DNA from: Phycisphaerae bacterium | GTDB taxonomy: Bacteria; Planctomycetota; Phycisphaerae; Phycisphaerales; SM1A02 | Assembly (NCBI GenBank): GCA_002684755.1 | Contig: NYVS01000140.1 | Span: 1-8,571 of the forward strand | DNA: 8,571 bases | Direction of reading: 5' to 3' | Shown here: one piece after another, positions 1-7,800 of the stretch | How positions within the stretch are numbered: position 1 is the stretch's first letter | How the letters are laid out: each line of letters opens with the position of its first letter | Program-made: the position numbers and the translations under genes | The notes under the pieces: generated by a model | What the model saw: only the letters and a program-made list of their open reading frames with translations | What the model was told of the DNA's origin: nothing | Databases searched by the model: none

Positions 1-379
1 TCGCCGGCGTGCCGATGCCGCTCGGAACATCGCACTGGCCGGAGCCGTTCCATCCCCAGCAGGCGATCGAGCCGTCCGAAAGCAACGCGACGGTGTGCAG
101 GTAGCCCACGGCCGCACCGACCACAGGATTTTCCGGGGTGCCGACGTCGCTCGGGACATCGCACTGGCCGAAGTCGTTCGAACCCCAACAGACGATTGAA
201 CCGTCGGAGCGCACGGCCACGGCATGCTCATTGCTGTCTTCGAAACCAGCCACGGCCAGACTCACGGCGGGATTCGCCGAGGTGCCGATACCGCTGGGAA
301 GGTCGCACTGACCACGCCGGTTGTATCCCCAACACGCGATCGAACCATCCGAAAGAAGCGCCGCGGTGTGGCCGTATCC
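1..379 (-). repeat. Coding tandem repeats: RCC1-like units
   Basis: Three successive protein repeats are encoded at about 379-248, 247-107 and 106-1, the last cut by the window edge. The shared core SDGSI-x-CWG...GQCD-x-PS is conserved also at DNA level (for example CAGTGCGA, and TGCTGGGG or TGTTGGGG). The second unit has about five extra residues before SDGSI. The pattern fits duplication of one module. Confidence 0.75.
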
Positions 380-628
380 CGCGGCCAACTGCACGACCTC
401 GTCATCCGGCCCGATCGGGCGGTTGAAGCTCATCGAACCCCAGGCGCGGATGTTGCTGCCGGTCGCCTCGAGGGCGTCCTCGGCGATCGCGGTGGCGGCG
501 GGCATCCACGCGATGAACATCAGAACCAGCATCAATAACGGAACGCATCGCGCTCCACGATGAAGGCTGGATGTCGAGGACCATCGCCGAATGGAATCCA
601 AACGCGACCGTCGAGTCTTGATCATCAT
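1..628 (-). CDS. Secreted RCC1-like repeat protein (N-terminal part, runs off the left edge)
   Basis: The frame is open from an ATG at 628 to the window edge (209 residues, no stop). The start is an ATG-ATG pair, and the first is preceded by AAGGGA seven bases upstream. Residues 29-49 form a hydrophobic signal segment after an Arg-rich n-region, with a plausible cleavage site after Ala-Ile-Ala (47-49), so export is likely. From about residue 84 the protein is built of RCC1-like units of 43-48 residues. Each has SDGSI, then (A/V)CWG, then GQCD(V/L)PS and an (I/V)GT turn. There are two complete units and a third cut by the edge, plus a degenerate partial unit (AWGSMSF, 62-68) at the start. Each unit carries two cysteines nine residues apart (99/108, 147/156, 190/199). 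RCC1-type repeats form beta-propellers that mediate binding; the ligand here is unknown. The protein may carry more domains beyond the window. The gene follows shc by 181 bp and is probably transcribed separately. Confidence 0.85.
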   Translation of the reverse strand, partial: MMIKTRRSRLDSIRRWSSTSSLHRGARCVPLLMLVLMFIAWMPAATAIAEDALEATGSNIRAWGSMSFNRPIGPDDEVVQLAAGYGHTAALLSDGSIACWGYNRRGQCDLPSGIGTSANPAVSLAVAGFEDSNEHAVAVRSDGSIVCWGSNDFGQCDVPSDVGTPENPVVGAAVGYLHTVALLSDGSIACWGWNGSGQCDVPSGIGTPA

Positions 629-635
629 GCGATTG

Positions 636-641
636 TCCCTT
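636..641 (-). promoter_or_regulatory. Ribosome-binding site of the RCC1-like gene
   Basis: AAGGGA on the minus strand lies seven bases upstream of the ATG at 628. This supports that start despite the long Arg-rich n-region, over the internal ATG codons inside the signal segment. Confidence 0.55.
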
Positions 642-740
642 CGTTGAAGCCACGGGAACCGCCATGGTTCACCGCGACTCACCCCAGTCCGATGCCGTCC
701 GATACGAACCTGTCTTGAAGGGGATCCAAAGTTCCGGACC

Positions 741-762
741 ATCCTGAATGTTTGTTCAGAAT
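741..762 (-). terminator. Small dyad downstream of shc; weak terminator or operator candidate
   Basis: CTGAA (744-748) and TTCAG (755-759) are perfect inverted arms around a six-base loop. One mismatch further out, two more A-T pairs extend the stem (741-742 with 761-762). It starts about 50 bases after the shc stop. There is no U-tract in either direction, so intrinsic termination is doubtful; it could equally be a protein-binding dyad. Confidence 0.25.
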
Positions 763-809
763 CGCCGTCATACCGCCACCATCGGCCGCATCCGTCTCCT
801 ACCCGCCTT

Positions 810-2837
810 CTACCCGCGCCGCGCCTCGAGCCATCGTCCGATCGCCATCAGCGGGAACGAGTGCCGATACAGGTGGTATCGCAGGTAGAAGACCTTCGGG
901 AAGCCGGTGCCGGTGAACTCGGTCTCGCACCAACTGCCCGCGGGATCGCCGTCGGGATTGCGTTCGGGATCCGCCGCGGCGTCCGCGTCGAGCTGCGTGT
1001 CGCACAACCAGCGGATCGCCCGGATGACGCTCGGATGATCGGCGCCGCGAATCTCCTGCAAGGTCATCGCCGCCCACGCGGTCTGGCTCGCGGTGCTCGG
1101 ACCGCTGCCCATGAGGCTGCGGTCCTCGTAGCTCATCGCCGTCTCGCCGAAACTGCCGTCGGCTTTCTGCACCGACTCGAGCCACGCCGCCGCCTTCTGG
1201 ATCCAGGGCTGTCGCGGGTCCTCGCCGCAGCGGATCGGGCCGATCACGCTCTGCCAGGTGCCATAGATGTAGTTCACGCCCCAGCGACCGAACCAGCAGC
1301 CTTCCGGCTCCTGATGTCGCTTGACGTAGTCGATCGCCTTTCGCACCGTCGGATCGCTCTTGGTAAGTCCCATCCACGAGAGACACTCGAGGACCCGCCC
1401 CGTGATGTCGGGACAGCTCGGATCCTGCATCGCGTTGTGATCGGCGAACGGGATGTACTCGAGGATCGGACGATCGACGGTCCGATCGAACGCCGCCCAT
1501 CCGCCGTCCTGGTTCTGCATCGATCGCATCCACGCGAGCCCGCGCTTCGCGGCCGCGACGTTCGAGTCCCCCCCGGTGCGGTACAAGGCCATCGCGACCA
1601 TCGCGGTGTCGTCGACGTCGGGGTACCACGCGTTGTGGTACTCGAAGTACCAACCGCTGAACGGCACGGCGGAGTCGAGGTTGCGGACCCAGTCGCCCTG
1701 GAACCGGCATTCCTTCTCCCGGAGCCAGCGGGCCGCCCGGTCACAGCGGGGATCATCGAGGTCGAGCCCGCAGTCGGTCAGGGCGTAGAGCGCGATGCCG
1801 GTGTCCCAGACCGGACTGAAGCACGGCTGCAACCGGATCGCGCCGGGCTCGCCGTGCTCGGTCTCGGCCTCGAGCATGAACGCGTCGAGTTCGGCTTCGG
1901 CACGGGACACGAGCGGATGTTCACGGGCGTGCCCCATCGTCTTCAGCACCACCTGCCAGTAGACCATCGGCGGGAAGATCGCCCCGACGCCGTCGGTGGC
2001 GGCGGCGCCGTCCTGGCCCGCGCGACGTCGGATCCACTCGAACGATCGGTCGATCGCCCGACGACGCCACGGCGATCCACCGAGTCGGTGGAGCATCTTG
2101 AGCCCGCGATCCACCCCCGCGAAGAACGTGCGCCATCCCGCGGGAACGTCGGTCCGCATCAGGAGTCGGTGTCGATCCCGCGGGGAGATGAAGAGTTCGT
2201 CGATGCCCTGCGACGCGTCCAGTCGCCTCGCCGGCCGGAACGTGGTCACCAGCGACAGCGGCAGGATCATGGTCCGGGTCCACGCCGCCACCTTGTCGAG
2301 GTGGAAGTAGAACCACCGGGGAAGCATCACGACTTCGGGCGGGATCGCGGGCACCGCGTTCCAGGAGACCTGTCCGAGGCAGGCGAGGAAGAAGTTCGTC
2401 CAGGTGTTGACCCGCTCCGCGCCGCCGAGTTCGCGCACCCGTTCACGGGCCCGCCGCATGTGCGGCGCTTCCGGGTCGTCGCCGTGGAGCTTCAGGACGA
2501 AGTAACCCTTCACCGTCGCGCTGAGATCGATGTCGGATCCGGGGAACTGCCCCCAGCCGCCGTCCGGACGCTGCTGGGTTCGCAGCGTCTCGACGATTCG
2601 CACGAGGACCTCCGGCCCGCGGCCGTCGGCGAGCGGTGCGACCTCCTGTTCGAGGATCCACTTCATGAGGACGTACTCGCTCTGGAGGATCGAGTCGCCT
2701 TCGAGTTCACCGCACCAGTGACCGTCGTCGTGCTGGAGTGCGGCGAGACCGTCGATGGCCCGCGACCTCGCGACCTCGGCTTCGGGCGCGAGGGCCCGGA
2801 CCGCGTCGGCGTTCTCCATCAGTTGGGACGAGCTCAT
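810..2837 (-). CDS. shc: Squalene-hopene cyclase
   Basis: The product (675 aa, close to the usual 630-725) cyclises squalene to hopene/hopanol, the step that makes the hopanoid skeleton, and acts as a monotopic protein on the cytoplasmic membrane. The catalytic DVDDTA is at 407-412. It matches Asp374-x-Asp376-Asp377 of the Alicyclobacillus enzyme. SPVWDTG (341-347), GRWGVNYIYGTW (517-528), STASQTAW (581-588) and the C-terminal FTGTGFPKVFYLRYHLYRH (641-659) are further family signatures. QW-type repeats appear near 27-44, 88-95, 368-384, 430-450, 501-519, 549-565 and 607-640. The repeat near 262-294 lost its Trp, and the last one carries an insertion. A hydrophobic stretch at 171-197 fits the membrane-dipping segment. 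The start ATG is preceded by GGGAG at ten bases, and by GAGAG immediately before it; the internal Met7 has no ribosome-binding site. The gene lies 68 bp after nuoG and may be co-transcribed. No other hopanoid gene is in view. Confidence 0.96.
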   Translation of the reverse strand: MSSSQLMENADAVRALAPEAEVARSRAIDGLAALQHDDGHWCGELEGDSILQSEYVLMKWILEQEVAPLADGRGPEVLVRIVETLRTQQRPDGGWGQFPGSDIDLSATVKGYFVLKLHGDDPEAPHMRRARERVRELGGAERVNTWTNFFLACLGQVSWNAVPAIPPEVVMLPRWFYFHLDKVAAWTRTMILPLSLVTTFRPARRLDASQGIDELFISPRDRHRLLMRTDVPAGWRTFFAGVDRGLKMLHRLGGSPWRRRAIDRSFEWIRRRAGQDGAAATDGVGAIFPPMVYWQVVLKTMGHAREHPLVSRAEAELDAFMLEAETEHGEPGAIRLQPCFSPVWDTGIALYALTDCGLDLDDPRCDRAARWLREKECRFQGDWVRNLDSAVPFSGWYFEYHNAWYPDVDDTAMVAMALYRTGGDSNVAAAKRGLAWMRSMQNQDGGWAAFDRTVDRPILEYIPFADHNAMQDPSCPDITGRVLECLSWMGLTKSDPTVRKAIDYVKRHQEPEGCWFGRWGVNYIYGTWQSVIGPIRCGEDPRQPWIQKAAAWLESVQKADGSFGETAMSYEDRSLMGSGPSTASQTAWAAMTLQEIRGADHPSVIRAIRWLCDTQLDADAAADPERNPDGDPAGSWCETEFTGTGFPKVFYLRYHLYRHSFPLMAIGRWLEARRG

Positions 2838-2853
2838 CTCTCGTTCGCTCCCA

Positions 2854-2875
2854 GCGTCCGACCTGCGTCCGACCT
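2854..2875. repeat. Perfect 11-bp tandem direct repeat upstream of shc
   Basis: GCGTCCGACCT occurs twice head-to-tail (2854-2864 and 2865-2875), one helical turn apart, in the 68-bp gap between nuoG and shc. Its near end is 17 bases upstream of the shc ATG, just beyond the GGGAG at 2848-2852. It could be a regulator site or a slippage product. Confidence 0.6.
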
Positions 2876-2905
2876 ACGTGGTGAACTCATCGCATCCAAG
2901 GCCGA

Positions 2906-4564
2906 TCAGAGATCCACGGTGAGCATGTCGCTGTCGAGCGAGACCTTCGCCTCCGGCCGGACGATCTCGCCGCGGAAGCCGGAAAGCCCGGGCAGGGTCG
3001 AGATCTCGGCCCGGGTCTGTTCGGGATCGAACTTCACCGGTGCGCGGCCTTCGTGCGCGGCGAGCAGGTCGATGCCGATCTGGGCCTCGCCCTTGCAGTA
3101 GTCGATGGTCGAGATCGATCGCTCGAACGCCTGCAGGCGATCGTCGGCGTTCTGGAAGGAACCCGCCTTCTCCATCCAGGTCGCACCCGGCAGGAGCACC
3201 GATGCGGCGTCGACGAGGCGACTGGGAAGCGTGTCGATCAGGACGTAGGGCTTCGCGGCCACGGCGTCGGCCCACTCGGGGGTGACCCAGTCGCTCGCGT
3301 AGTTGCCGGTGATCACCGTCGCCGAGAACCGGCCCGCCTTCGCTTCGGCGAGGAACGCGTCGGCTTCGAGGATGCCGCCCGCTTCGCCACCGAGCAGTCC
3401 GGTGAGCACCCGGCGAACGCCTCGGGCGTTCGGGGCCTTCTCGGCCCGGACCACGTACTCGCCGTAGGAACGATCTTCGCCGTCGATCGGAACCGGTCCG
3501 ATGCCGAAGACCACGTCCGCGTCGATCGACCGGACCCACTGGGCCAGGAGATACGCGTCCTCGCAGGACAGCATCGGACTGACCAGGAGGCCGATCCGAC
3601 CATCACGAACGCCGGTCTCGAGGACCTCATTCGCCGCCGCCAGCGACTCGCGCCAGGCGTCGCCCGCCCGGGTCGGATCGAAGGGATCTCGACCTCGGAC
3701 CGCCGGAAGACGAAGGCGTCCCTCGTCGTGCACGAACTTCCAGCCGTAGCGGACCTCGTCGGTGATCCACCAGTCGTTGAGATCGGGATTCTCCCGCGGC
3801 TTGATGCGGTGGACGGTGCCTTCGTTGTGCTCGACCCAGATGTTGTCGCCGCTCGAGGTGATGCCGTCGATCGACGGGGTCTTGGTGAGGAACCAGACCC
3901 GCTGCTTGAAGAGGAAGTCCTTGTCGAGCAGGGCGCCGACCGGGCAGAGGTCGATCACGTTCGAGGCGAGTTCGTTGTCGAGGGCCTTGCCCGGGAAGAC
4001 GTCGATCTGACCGGTGGAGCCGCGGCCGTCGACCATCAACTCGCCGGTGCCGGTCACCTCGCGGGTGAAACGGACGCATCGCGTGCACATGATGCAGCGG
4101 TCGCTGTAGAGCAGGACGTTCGGTCCGATGCTCTTCTTGGGCTGCTTGTTCTTGTCTTCACGGAAGCGGCTCTCGCCACGGCCGTACTGGTAGGAGTAGT
4201 CCTGGAGATGGCACTCCCCCGCCTGGTCGCAGACCGGGCAGTCGACGGGGTGGTTGATCAGGAGCAGCTCCATGACCTGCTTCTGGTTCGCGACCGACTT
4301 GGGGCTGTCGGTGTGGATCACCATGCCCTCGGAAGCGGTCTGCTGGCAGGTCGGGACGAGCTTCGGCCACGGTTCGAGCTTGCCCTCGTTCCGAGGGTTC
4401 GGGGCCCACACCTCGGCGAGGCAGATCCGACAGTTGGCGGCGATCGAAAGGCCGGGGTGATAGCAGTAATGCGGGATCTCGACCTCGTTGCGGAGGGCGA
4501 TCTGCAGGATGGTCTCACCGGGCTCGAAGTCGTGAGCCTGGCCGTTGATGGTGATCGAGGGCAT
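2906..4564 (-). CDS. nuoG: NADH-quinone oxidoreductase subunit G, short form without N7 ligands
   Basis: This is the iron-sulphur subunit of respiratory complex I, which passes electrons from NADH along a cluster chain in the cytoplasmic arm. Residues from ATG 4564 (552 aa) show: a ferredoxin-like 2Fe-2S domain with Cys34, 45, 48 and 73 (N1b type); the His-Cys3 site His105, Cys109, 112, 118 (N5); and Cys157, 160, 163, 207 (N4 type). The following molybdopterin-oxidoreductase-like domain is degenerate and short. Bacterial NuoG is often 700-900 aa, so the C-terminal part is reduced. The N7 cysteines are missing: SIDGITSSGDNIWV (231-244) stands where they would lie, as in mitochondrial NDUFS1. 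I chose ATG 4564 because residue 2 onward matches the family start (MPSITINGQ) and GGA lies seven bases upstream. An upstream in-frame TTG at 4594 would add ten residues. No other nuo gene is within the window, so the rest of complex I must be encoded elsewhere or beyond it. Confidence 0.93.
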   Translation of the reverse strand: MPSITINGQAHDFEPGETILQIALRNEVEIPHYCYHPGLSIAANCRICLAEVWAPNPRNEGKLEPWPKLVPTCQQTASEGMVIHTDSPKSVANQKQVMELLLINHPVDCPVCDQAGECHLQDYSYQYGRGESRFREDKNKQPKKSIGPNVLLYSDRCIMCTRCVRFTREVTGTGELMVDGRGSTGQIDVFPGKALDNELASNVIDLCPVGALLDKDFLFKQRVWFLTKTPSIDGITSSGDNIWVEHNEGTVHRIKPRENPDLNDWWITDEVRYGWKFVHDEGRLRLPAVRGRDPFDPTRAGDAWRESLAAANEVLETGVRDGRIGLLVSPMLSCEDAYLLAQWVRSIDADVVFGIGPVPIDGEDRSYGEYVVRAEKAPNARGVRRVLTGLLGGEAGGILEADAFLAEAKAGRFSATVITGNYASDWVTPEWADAVAAKPYVLIDTLPSRLVDAASVLLPGATWMEKAGSFQNADDRLQAFERSISTIDYCKGEAQIGIDLLAAHEGRAPVKFDPEQTRAEISTLPGLSGFRGEIVRPEAKVSLDSDMLTVDL

Positions 4565-4732
4565 GCGGTTTTCCGGTCGATGCGGGGCACTCAAGGACGT
4601 TTTCGGATGGTATCAGGCCCATGAGGGGGGCGTCCTCGAAAAGAGGCCCGGAATCAGCCCGATTCAGTCGGCCTCAGCCCCCCGGTTTCGGGCGTTCGGA
4701 TGCCGATGGCGGAGGTCGGAATCGGTGTTGCC

Positions 4733-4750
4733 GGCCCTGGTTCGAGGGCC
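4733..4750 (-). terminator. Hairpin downstream of addA, no U-tract
   Basis: GGCCCT (4733-4738) and AGGGCC (4745-4750) are perfect inverted arms around a six-base GGTTCG loop, about 90 bases past the addA stop. There is no T-run on either side, so intrinsic termination is only possible, not shown. Confidence 0.25.
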
Positions 4751-4773
4751 TCCATCAAACGCCTCGGTCGGGC

Positions 4774-4794
4774 GGCCGGAGCGTGGATCCGGCC
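4774..4794 (-). terminator. Second hairpin downstream of addA, no U-tract
   Basis: GGCCGG (4774-4779) and CCGGCC (4789-4794) are perfect inverted arms with a nine-base loop, about 46 bases past the addA stop. With the neighbouring hairpin at 4733-4750 it could stall polymerase or protect the 3' end. In sequence this GC-rich, chance pairing is common. Confidence 0.25.
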
Positions 4795-4840
4795 AGATGG
4801 ACGGCCCCTTGCCCGTTCCCGTCGACGTTCCCAAGCGATC

Positions 4841-7800
4841 TCAGTCGGCGAGGTCGGCCACCACGCCCGCGTCGATCCCGACCACGGAGGCCCGGACCCG
4901 GGCTGGGGGCAGCTCGTAGATCGCCGCCACGGCATCCCGGTAACCGGCCAGCTGACCCGCGTGACGCGTGCGCAACGTCGCCGCGACCTGATCCGGCGTG
5001 CCCTCGATCCGGTCGGTCTTGAAGTCGACGATCCACGCCTCGCGAACGCCGGCCCCGGCCCCGGCCTCGCCCCCGTTCTTCGATCCGTCCGGGTCCACGC
5101 GAAGAACCAGCCGATCGATCGAGCCCTGCTGGACGCCGGATGGTCCGACCGAGACGAACCGACGCTCACGCCGGACGACCGCGTCATCACCCGGCCGGTC
5201 GAGCAGGTCTCGGATCGCCGGGCTCGAGCACGCGGTGCGGAAGTCGCGGATGCACTCCCGACGCCAGGCCTCCGATCGACCGGGAACCGCGTTTCGAATC
5301 CGGGCGTCGAGCAGTTCGTCCCCGACCGTGTCGAGGTCGGCGGCCCATTCGATGCGTTCGAAGCACGCGTGGATCGCGGTCCCCCGGTCCGCGGCGTCCG
5401 CGCCGGCGACCCGGAAGAGTTCCGATCGGTCGGCGTGGAACGAGGACGGCGGCTTGACCGCCACCGCACGTCGTCGTCGCGAACGACGCTCGACGGCGAG
5501 GGTCGGGCGAGGGCACGCCTCGCGTTGGATGCGATCAGCGGGCGACGCATCGTGTTCGATCGACGCCCTGGCACGATGGACCTCGATCGCCTCCGGCGTT
5601 TCAAGCGCCCCCGACACCACGGACTCGACCGCGGAACCGGCTTCGACATCCGCCGAATCGGCGTCGTCATCCGGCGGATCCGCGATGCCGATCGCCCGAC
5701 GCACGATGCCCGCGGTCGAGAAGTAGCTCTTCTTGTGTTCTTCGTTCTTCGTCCCGAACTTCGCGGGCGGCACCTGGACCACCAGATCACGCGACGCTCG
5801 CGTCAAGGCGACGTAGAACCCGCACAACGCCTCGAGCACGATGCGATCGGTCGTCTCGCGATGGATCGCGAGCGCGTCGTCGGGTCGCGCTTCTTCGGCG
5901 TACCAGGTCGCGACCCGGTCGATCGCCGCGGTCGGCAGGGCCGGCGTGGACCGCGCCACCTCCGGACTGCGGAAGAGGTCGCCGGCGAGATCCGTCACCA
6001 CCACGCCCTCGAACTCGAGGCCCTTCGACTGGTGGATGTTCATGACGACCACGCCTTCTCCGCCGGGGTCCTCGACCACCACCGATCCGAGGATCGCGGC
6101 GAGCTCGCCGGGACCGCGGGCGACCGTGGGATCGGCCTCGAGTCCCTCGACGATCTCGACCAGTTGTCGGAGCCTGACCGTCTCCCGCACCGTGAGTCCG
6201 GGTTCGAGCCGTCGCCGCCAACCGTCGATCACCGGAGCGACCCCCTGCTCGGCGAAGCGTTCGCGAAGCGACCGCGCGAGTTCGATCCGCTCGGGCATCC
6301 CGAGGCGTGCGTCCGGTCCCGGTGTCGAAACGCCGAGCACCACGGCGAGCGGCGACCTCGCAAGATCATCCGCCGCGAGCGAGTCGCGGACATCCGCCGC
6401 CAGTCGCATCGCCTGGATCATCACGGTGGCCGCCTCCGCGTCGAGGAGCGAGCCACCTCCTCGACCCGTCGCCGGAATGCCGAGCCCGCGCAGCGCCTCG
6501 ACGATCGGTCCGATCCGCTTGTTCGCCCGCACCAGGACCGCGACCGTCGGACGCCCCTCCGCGTCCTCGACCCCGTGTCGCCGGACCAGCCGCTCGGCCG
6601 CCTCGGCGGCGCTGCGGGCGAGCACCACCGACTCGTCCTCGTCCTCATCGGCGTCGGGCTCGGGCAGTCGTTCGATCGTGGCGACACCGTCGAGCGAAGT
6701 CCGGGCGGTCCGATGCTCGCGGAACAGTTCGCCGAACGCCGCCGCCGCGCCGTCCGCGTGCTCCAGCAGCGCGGCGTCCCCCGCGATCTCTTCACAGAGC
6801 GTGTTCACCAGTTCGATCACCGCGGGACTCGACCGGAACGACTTCTCCAGCTTCTCCTCGACGAATTCGATCACCCCCTCCGTCGTGATCGCTTCGAGAT
6901 TCCGGAGGATCCGGGGATCGCCGCCACGCCAGCCGTAGATCGACTGCTTGACGTCGCCCACCACGAAGAGCGAACGCGTGCCGTCCGAGACGCTCGCGAT
7001 CTCGGACGCGATGGGACGAAGCGCCCGCCACTGGGTCGCGGAGGTGTCCTGGAACTCGTCGAGCAGCAGATGCTCGATCCTCGAATCGAGTCGATACCAG
7101 AGTTCCTCGAGATCACCGGGGCCGGCCCCGCCCCGGAGGGAATCGAGCGACCGGGTGAAGTCGTCGAACTCCGCGATGCGGTTCCGTTGCTTGAGGTCGG
7201 CGATGCGCGGACCGATCCGACCGAGCAGGTCGCGGATGCACGCCGTCCGGTGACCCATGTTTCGCAGGTTGCCCGCCGCCGCATGGACCGCGAGATCCTG
7301 AAGCGGCCCGACCAGTTCGTCGGGGACGGGCTTCTTCGAGTAGTCGACGCCGTCGACCGCGGCCTTGAGGATCTTCTCCTTCGCGATCAGGATCCATCCG
7401 CCGCCGTCGCGGGTGCAGACCTCGTCGATGAGCCCGGCGATCTTCGCCGACGCCTTGCGAACGCCCGCGGGCCAGGTCTTCGCGCGGTCTTCGTCGAGCA
7501 GGAGATCGCGAATCCGCGCGAGATCCTCGTCGTCACGCGGCGGCGCGGACCAGTCCCACGCATCCGGAGTCGATTCCTGATGGAGGGTGAGGAGATTCGC
7601 GACGGCCCGTTCGACGACCGGGACGATCGTGACCTTGGTGCCCCGCGATCCGAGCGTCTCGAGGGTCTCGAGCATCGCGTCCGCATCCGTCTCCGACACC
7701 GTCACGTCGATCGCCTCGCGGAGGATCGCGGCGGATTCGTCGGCCTCGACGAGCCGGGCGCCGGCAGGAATGCCCGACGCCGGACCGAGGCCCGCGGCGA

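Larger units (their letters stand above)
629..809. other. Intergenic gap between shc and the RCC1-like gene
   Basis: This 181-bp stretch has no credible gene. It holds a small dyad at 741-762 and the ribosome-binding site at 636-641. It should contain the promoter of the RCC1-like gene, but no convincing -35/-10 pair is visible. Confidence 0.6.
4565..4840. other. Intergenic gap between addA and nuoG
   Basis: This 276-bp gap holds no credible gene. It should carry the end of the addBA transcript and the start of the nuoG one. It contains three short hairpins (4681-4692 CCCG/CGGG, 4733-4750, 4774-4794) and a small GAATC/GATTC dyad (4651-4655/4661-4665). No U-tract and no convincing promoter hexamers were found. 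Confidence 0.6.

Noticed and set aside
402..665. 87-codon minus-strand frame starting upstream of the RCC1-like gene
   Set aside because: It runs in another frame over the signal-peptide region of the RCC1-like gene. That gene has a good ribosome-binding site and clear repeats; this frame has neither.
799..817. Two CTACCCGC copies 11 bases apart around the shc stop codon
   Set aside because: Only eight bases each, in GC-rich sequence, with no partner feature; probably chance.
861..3101. 746-codon plus-strand open frame over shc and the nuoG 3' end
   Set aside because: It shares codon boundaries with the clear shc gene, has no recognisable domain and is Arg/Pro/Asp-rich as expected from reverse-complemented GC-rich codons.
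4565..4594. Upstream TTG start for nuoG adding ten residues
   Set aside because: The extra residues do not match the family, while the ATG at 4564 gives the canonical NuoG N-terminus with GGA at suitable spacing.
3053..4624. 523-codon plus-strand open frame over nuoG
   Set aside because: It mirrors nuoG in the same codon register, and nuoG is certain from its cluster ligands. It has no family signature of its own.
4600..4660. Possible nuoG promoter (TACCAT-like -10 with a TTTTCG-like -35)
   Set aside because: Hexamer matches are poor, and planctomycete promoters are not well predicted by eye.
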